From positions 1 through 17,951 of the forward strand of contig JAPTVL010000201.1 in assembly GCA_028065725.1 (NCBI GenBank): 17,951 nt of DNA. The letters are read 5' to 3'. The notes under the pieces were generated by a model. The model had not been told where the DNA came from. It searched no databases and saw only the letters and a program-made list of their open reading frames with translations. A program made the position numbers and the translations under genes. This DNA comes from Betaproteobacteria bacterium (GTDB lineage Bacteria; Pseudomonadota; Gammaproteobacteria; Burkholderiales; Rhodocyclaceae). This document shows, in pieces, positions 14,865 to 17,951 of this stretch (the first letter of the stretch is position 1; every line of letters begins with the position of its first letter).

Positions 14865-15063
14865 CGCCGTCATTACCACCAAGGTGTAGGCGGCGATGTT
14901 CAACGAACCTTCGCTGAAATCGTTCGACATCAACGTTGCGACCTTCAAGGGCGCGGTCCAACTCCGCGTCGTCACCTCCCAGATCAATATGAACAAGACA
15001 ATCGACGTTGCACGCGGCGTCAACGGCGTCAAGTCGGTCAAGAACGATATGCGGCTCAAATAG
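14865..15063 (+). pseudogene. Decayed second copy of the BON-domain gene
   Basis: The sequence matches 5636-5836 closely, at roughly four of five bases by eye. Translated in the corresponding frame it gives AVITTKV, a TAG stop (14887-14889), then AAMFNEPSLKSFDINVA, TFKGAVQL, ARGVNGVKSV and MRLK before TAG at 15061-15063. The signal peptide and promoter half are missing: homology begins just after the pilY1 stop. One codon is deleted relative to the intact copy (near 14970). An ATG at 14896 could in theory give 55 residues but has no ribosome binding site. The same hairpin and GCGCTAA motif follow it. Confidence 0.85.
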
Positions 15064-15070
15064 CAGCAGT

Positions 15071-15105
15071 CCGGGAACGCCTGACCGAAACAACGGCTTT
15101 CCCGG
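15071..15105 (+). terminator. Hairpin after BON pseudogene, second copy of the 5844 hairpin
   Basis: CCGGGAA (15071-15077) pairs with TTCCCGG (15099-15105), with the same inner GCC/GGC pair as the first copy. All stem bases are unchanged; the differences fall in the 13-base loop (TGACCGAAACAAC against TGACCGAACCAAT). No T-run. Conservation of the stem beside a dead gene suggests function of its own or recent common origin. Confidence 0.45.
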
Positions 15106-15108
15106 CCT

Positions 15109-15136
15109 GCGCTAAGCCCGGGCTAATTATCGCGAC
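15109..15136 (+). promoter_or_regulatory. GCGCTAA-N8-TAATTAT motif, copy 3
   Basis: GCGCTAA (15109-15115), eight bases, then TAATTATCGCGACG, three bases after the hairpin as in copy 2. It is the closest match to copy 1 (TAATTATCG). An ATG with a 30-odd codon frame lies 93 bp downstream at 15202, but a strong terminator intervenes. Confidence 0.4.
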
Positions 15137-15141
15137 GTAGA

Positions 15142-15185
15142 GTGATCATCACGGTGGACGCCAGCGCGTCCGCTTTTTTGATCAC
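15142..15185 (+). terminator. Intrinsic terminator with extended palindromic arms
   Basis: Core stem GGACGC (15156-15161), loop CAGC, GCGTCC (15166-15171), then six Ts (15174-15179): a classical rho-independent terminator. Outer arms GTGATCA (15142-15148) and TGATCAC (15179-15185) are also complementary and could extend the structure. It closes rightward transcription from the pilus operon and the BON remnant. Confidence 0.75.
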
Positions 15186-15355
15186 ACTCACCGCGCTCAT
15201 CATGCGAACCGAAAAAATCCTTTCGTTTGGATGTCATCGGCTTGATCGTCCTCAACACGTTCCTGGACTTCGGCGGCGTGAACGGCGTGTTTGACATGCA
15301 AAAGAACAACGCTGTCTCGCTGTCCGTGGCGAAACTCCGCCTGTACCAGACCCAA
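15186..15355. other. Leader region of the glycosyltransferase gene
   Basis: The glycosyltransferase frame stays open upstream to 15227, starting at a TTG, and reads DVIGLIVLNTFLDFGGVNG and onward. No Shine-Dalgarno precedes it and it does not resemble the family's N-terminus. It may be untranslated leader or remains of another gene. No clear promoter is visible. Confidence 0.35.
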
Positions 15356-17107
15356 ATGACGTACCGCCACGCGACCGGGCGTCGAGCGATGCAACTCCCC
15401 TTTGCCGTTTTCCTACTGCTGGTCGCGGCCTATCTCCTGCCGGGCTTGATCGGGCATGACCCCTGGAAGCAAGACGAGACTTATATCTTCAGCATAGTCC
15501 ACCACCTCCTGCAAAGCGGAGACTGGGTGGTGCCCCAGTTGGTGGGCGAGCCGTTTATGGAAAAGCCGCCTTTGTACTACTGGGTTGCGGCACTGCTGGC
15601 CCATGTTTTTTCATCGTCGCTGCCGCTCTATGACGGCGCACGGCTCGCCACCGGGCTGTTCATGGCGACGAACTTCGCTGCCATCGGACTGGCGGCCAGG
15701 CACTGGTGGGGTGCGGGTCACGGGCGCATTGCGGTGCTGGTGCTGATGGCATGCTTCGGCTTGCTCTACGAGAGCCACATCATGATTACCGATGTGCCCA
15801 TGCTCACCGGTTTCGCCATTGCCAGTTACGGTTTTGCCTTGAGCCGCGAGCGCTATCTTGCCGGCGGAATCTGGCTCGGCACAGGTGTGGGTGTGGGCTT
15901 TCTCGCCAAGGGACTGCTGGTACCGGGCGTGATCGGGGTGACTGCAGTCGCACTGCCATTGTTGTTCCCAAACTGGCGCCACAGGGCCTACGCCCGCGTT
16001 CTGCTGGTGGCAGCGGCGGCGGCGCTGCCGTGGCTGTTGATCTGGCCGATTGCCCTGTACCAGCGCTCGCCACAACTGTTCTATGACTGGTTCTGGCTCA
16101 ACAACGTCGGGAGGTTCTTGGGCTTTTCCGTGCCTCGGTTGGGTGCCTCCAATGAGCCGTGGTTCTGGCTGAAAACCCTGCCGTGGTTTGCGTTTCCCGC
16201 CCTGCCGCTGGCGATGTTGAGCGTGTGGCAGCAGCGTCGGGAGTTCAGCCGCAGCCCGCCGCTGCAATATGGCCTGGTGGCGTTTACCGTATGTCTGGCG
16301 GTATTGCTGGTATCGGCTTCAGCACGCAATGCCTACGGCCTTCCCATGCTTGCGGCCCTTGCTGTGTTGGCTGCGCCGGCGGTAGCGAACTTGCCCGACC
16401 GACTAAGTCGATACCTCGACGCCGCCTCACGCATCCTGTTCACCGGCTTGGCGTGTTTGATTTGGGCGGTGTGGATTGTCTTGATCGTCACCGGACGCGC
16501 ACCCGACTGGAAGTTCCTTACGCGCGCGCTGCCGGTCGACTACGTTATGCCTTTCATACCCGTGGCTGTTGCGGCTGCCGTGCTTGCGACGCTGGCTTAT
16601 CTGCTGGCCTGGGTCTGGTTGCCACGCATACGTGGGCGTGCGATCGTGAGCATGGCGGCCGGGACCACGCTGTGCTGGCTGCTGCTTGCCACCCTGTGGT
16701 TACCCTGGGTGGACGCTGCCAAGAGTTACCGCAGCGTGTTTCTGGCTATGCAACCGCATTTGCCGATCAAGTACCGTTGCGTCGAAAGCGTCGGCTTGGG
16801 CGAATCCGAGAGCGCCATGCTGCTGTATTTTTCCAAGATACGCACGCTATCGCGAGAGCTTCACCCCAATGCGGTTTGCGACGTGCTGCTGGTGTACTCC
16901 GTAAATGCGCCGCCGTTAGCGGTCGAGCGAAGCTGGCGACCCATTTGGGAGGGCGACCGACCGGGCGATACGCGCGAACGCTTCAGCTTGTTCGTGCAGC
17001 AGCCCCATTCGCCCAAGGGCCAGCTCGCGCTAGCGCGAGATCTGGTACCCGGCGACCGTATGCACGCGCCTATGGACAATTTCGTCACTGCCCGGCCGCG
17101 TCAATAA
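15356..17107 (+). CDS. ArnT/GT39-type membrane glycosyltransferase
   Basis: 583 residues from ATG 15356; ATG 15389 (MQLPFAVFLLL) is an equally good or better start by comparison with ArnT, whose N-terminus begins directly with the first helix. The catalytic loop after helix 1, HDPWKQDETYIF (acidic pair D40/E41), and the following SGDWVVPQLVGEPFMEKPPLYYW are diagnostic of the ArnT/PMT (GT83/GT39) superfamily. About 11-12 transmembrane helices follow (for example 130-150, 190-230, 310-350, 415-440, 460-500), then a C-terminal soluble domain (about 500-583). These enzymes move a sugar from a polyprenyl-phosphate carrier to lipid A, glycans or proteins on the periplasmic side of the inner membrane. 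The acceptor is unknown; pilin glycosylation is conceivable given the neighbouring operon but is inference. No strong ribosome binding site is seen at either start. Confidence 0.87.
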   Translation: MTYRHATGRRAMQLPFAVFLLLVAAYLLPGLIGHDPWKQDETYIFSIVHHLLQSGDWVVPQLVGEPFMEKPPLYYWVAALLAHVFSSSLPLYDGARLATGLFMATNFAAIGLAARHWWGAGHGRIAVLVLMACFGLLYESHIMITDVPMLTGFAIASYGFALSRERYLAGGIWLGTGVGVGFLAKGLLVPGVIGVTAVALPLLFPNWRHRAYARVLLVAAAAALPWLLIWPIALYQRSPQLFYDWFWLNNVGRFLGFSVPRLGASNEPWFWLKTLPWFAFPALPLAMLSVWQQRREFSRSPPLQYGLVAFTVCLAVLLVSASARNAYGLPMLAALAVLAAPAVANLPDRLSRYLDAASRILFTGLACLIWAVWIVLIVTGRAPDWKFLTRALPVDYVMPFIPVAVAAAVLATLAYLLAWVWLPRIRGRAIVSMAAGTTLCWLLLATLWLPWVDAAKSYRSVFLAMQPHLPIKYRCVESVGLGESESAMLLYFSKIRTLSRELHPNAVCDVLLVYSVNAPPLAVERSWRPIWEGDRPGDTRERFSLFVQQPHSPKGQLALARDLVPGDRMHAPMDNFVTARPRQ

Positions 17108-17322
17108 CGCAGTCGACGCCGCCCGCGGTGTTGGCGGCGCCGATTAGGTCCAGATTCCCCGCAGCCCTGCCCGCGACGACAGCGGCAAGTCCATTGTGTA
17201 TGTAGCGAAGACGATTCCAGGCCGCAATTATTCCGTTGCCAAGACCCGGCGCGAACCTGTCGCGGCCAAAAAAGCGACCGGCCGTTTGTGAACTAGACTT
17301 GTCCGGCAACCTCGCCCGACGA
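17108..17322. other. Gap between convergent genes
   Basis: 215 bp between the glycosyltransferase stop and the leftward hypothetical gene's stop. A minus-strand frame (17309-17085, TTG start) is open but lacks a ribosome binding site and recognisable features. A CGGCC/GGCCG pair flanks a T-run near 17267-17287 but the T-run is in the loop, so no terminator is claimed. Confidence 0.35.
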
Positions 17323-17610
17323 TCACTGTATGCTGGGGCCGATCCACCTGTCGTCGACGTCCGCGAGGAAGGCGAGACCGCCCGCGTATTTGGATGCTTT
17401 GAGTTGCCGCCTGAAGGCCACTTGAGCAGCCGGCGGCTCCAGGTGCAGCAGGCACAGGCATTGGAGTCCCCCGCTTCGCGGGTCCCGGCTGGCGGGAAAA
17501 ATTCTCAGCGTCTCCACCTTTCCGAATTTGGCGCAAACCGACTCAATGGCCAGTTGGAGCGCCGGCTCATTCTGGAATGGCGGAAAGCCGTTCTTGAGCG
17601 TACTGTTCAA
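17323..17610 (-). CDS. Small hypothetical protein, probably frameshifted at its 5' end
   Basis: 95 residues from a TTG at 17610. The composition looks like real protein: ALQLAIESVCAKFGKVETLR, then GGLQCLCLLHLEPPAAQVAF and FLADVDDRWIGPSIQ, with an alpha/beta pattern that could fit an RNA-recognition-like (RRM) fold. It has no signal peptide. The frame stays open upstream to 17682 and reads KWSEARHFVLCCNAANEKP, also protein-like. Just before it is ATGAAAGTGG, where removal of one A would give ATG-AAG-TGG and join a start codon at 17686 to this frame, yielding about 120 residues. So the native gene is probably 17323-17686 with a one-base frameshift, real or a sequence error. Function unknown. 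Confidence 0.55.
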   Translation of the reverse strand: MNSTLKNGFPPFQNEPALQLAIESVCAKFGKVETLRIFPASRDPRSGGLQCLCLLHLEPPAAQVAFRRQLKASKYAGGLAFLADVDDRWIGPSIQ

Positions 17611-17919
17611 TTGCTGGGCAGGTACCGGTTTCTCATTCGCCGCGTTACAGCATAGTACGAAATGCCGCGCTTCGCTCCACTTTCATCTGTCGAGGGCGGC
17701 CTGTGTCGCGCTATGCCGATCAGCCGCCGCGGGGCGCTGCGCAAGCGGAATCGCGCCGGATCACCCTGTCCTTCCGTGCAGCCGACGGTCCGCCGCGGAT
17801 GCGGGCGCCAAAAACAATACCGGGCGCTAAGTCCCTCCTAATTCTTGCCGCGTAGGATGCAATTGAAGGCGAGGCAATCAAGCCCGTCCCCAATTCATAA
17901 CTTTGAAGGAGCAAGGACC
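17611..17919. other. Upstream region between divergent genes
   Basis: 309 bp containing the putative 5' part of the leftward hypothetical gene (17611-17686) and the leader of the rightward gene at 17920. Apart from the GCGCTAA motif at 17824 nothing else convincing is seen. Confidence 0.4.
17824..17850 (+). promoter_or_regulatory. GCGCTAA-N8-TAATTCT motif, copy 4
   Basis: GCGCTAA (17824-17830), eight bases, then TAATTCTTGCCG. It begins 96 bp before the next ATG (17920), matching the 97 bp between copy 1 and the BON gene start. This equal distance favours a promoter or regulator site over a chance match. Confidence 0.45.
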
Positions 17920-17951
17920 ATGAGCAGCAAGAAGACGCTTTTGTTTGGAAC
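17920..17951 (+). CDS. Start of an unidentified gene (cut by window edge)
   Basis: ATG at 17920 is preceded by GAAGGAGCAAGGACC, an excellent ribosome binding site. Only MSSKKTLLFG is visible before the window ends, too little to assign a family. By the shared upstream motif it may be co-regulated with the BON lipoprotein gene. Confidence 0.6.
   Translation, partial: MSSKKTLLFG

Noticed and set aside
17267..17287. CGGCC/GGCCG pair with a T-run on the minus strand as a terminator
   Set aside because: The T-run lies within the loop, not after the stem, so the structure does not fit an intrinsic terminator.
17085..17309. Leftward open frame of 74 codons between the glycosyltransferase and the hypothetical gene
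   Set aside because: TTG start, no ribosome binding site, overlaps the end of the glycosyltransferase gene and resembles no family I know.
17236..17655. Rightward open frame of 139 codons
   Set aside because: Arg/Leu/Pro-rich antisense of the more protein-like leftward hypothetical gene.

Overview
The window looks like a chromosomal segment of a Gram-negative proteobacterium, most likely a betaproteobacterium. The basis is GC-rich coding, a DUF6502–DUF5666 pair beside a pilE-fimT-pilV-pilW-pilX-pilY1 cluster of betaproteobacterial style, a BON-domain lipoprotein and multiheme cytochrome c genes. The taxonomy is inference from gene content; no marker gene is present.

Region 1 (1-2946, all leftward): a histidine kinase with a periplasmic heme-binding (Tll0287/DUF3365-like) sensor overlaps its OmpR-type response regulator. 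After a 364-bp gap comes the N-terminus of a secreted multiheme cytochrome c resembling the hydroxylamine-oxidoreductase (HAO/octaheme) family. Four near-identical repeats at helical spacing (561-596) lie in that gap and are a candidate binding site for the regulator. Together these could form a heme-sensing circuit that controls a nitrogen or redox enzyme.

Region 2 (3039-5259): a rearranged zone. A YdjA-like nitroreductase is fused at its N-terminus to what looks like the start of an integrase/transposase. Beside it, on the other strand, is a histidine kinase that has lost its dimerization/phosphoacceptor domain and is translationally coupled to a DedA membrane protein.

Region 3 (5260-15136): a BON lipoprotein gene at 5522-5836 is followed by a hairpin and a short motif. 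A decayed second copy (BON pseudogene, same hairpin, same motif) lies at 14865-15136. Between the two copies sit a leftward DUF6502–DUF5666 operon and a rightward, tightly packed type IV pilus minor-pilin/adhesin operon. The motif GCGCTAA-N8-[CT]AATT occurs four times in the window. At two sites it lies 96-97 bp upstream of a start codon.

Region 4 (15137-17951): a strong intrinsic terminator, an ArnT/GT39-type membrane glycosyltransferase, a leftward small hypothetical gene that seems frameshifted next to its start codon, and the first codons of a rightward gene with an excellent ribosome binding site.

No tRNA, rRNA, CRISPR array or complete insertion sequence was seen.
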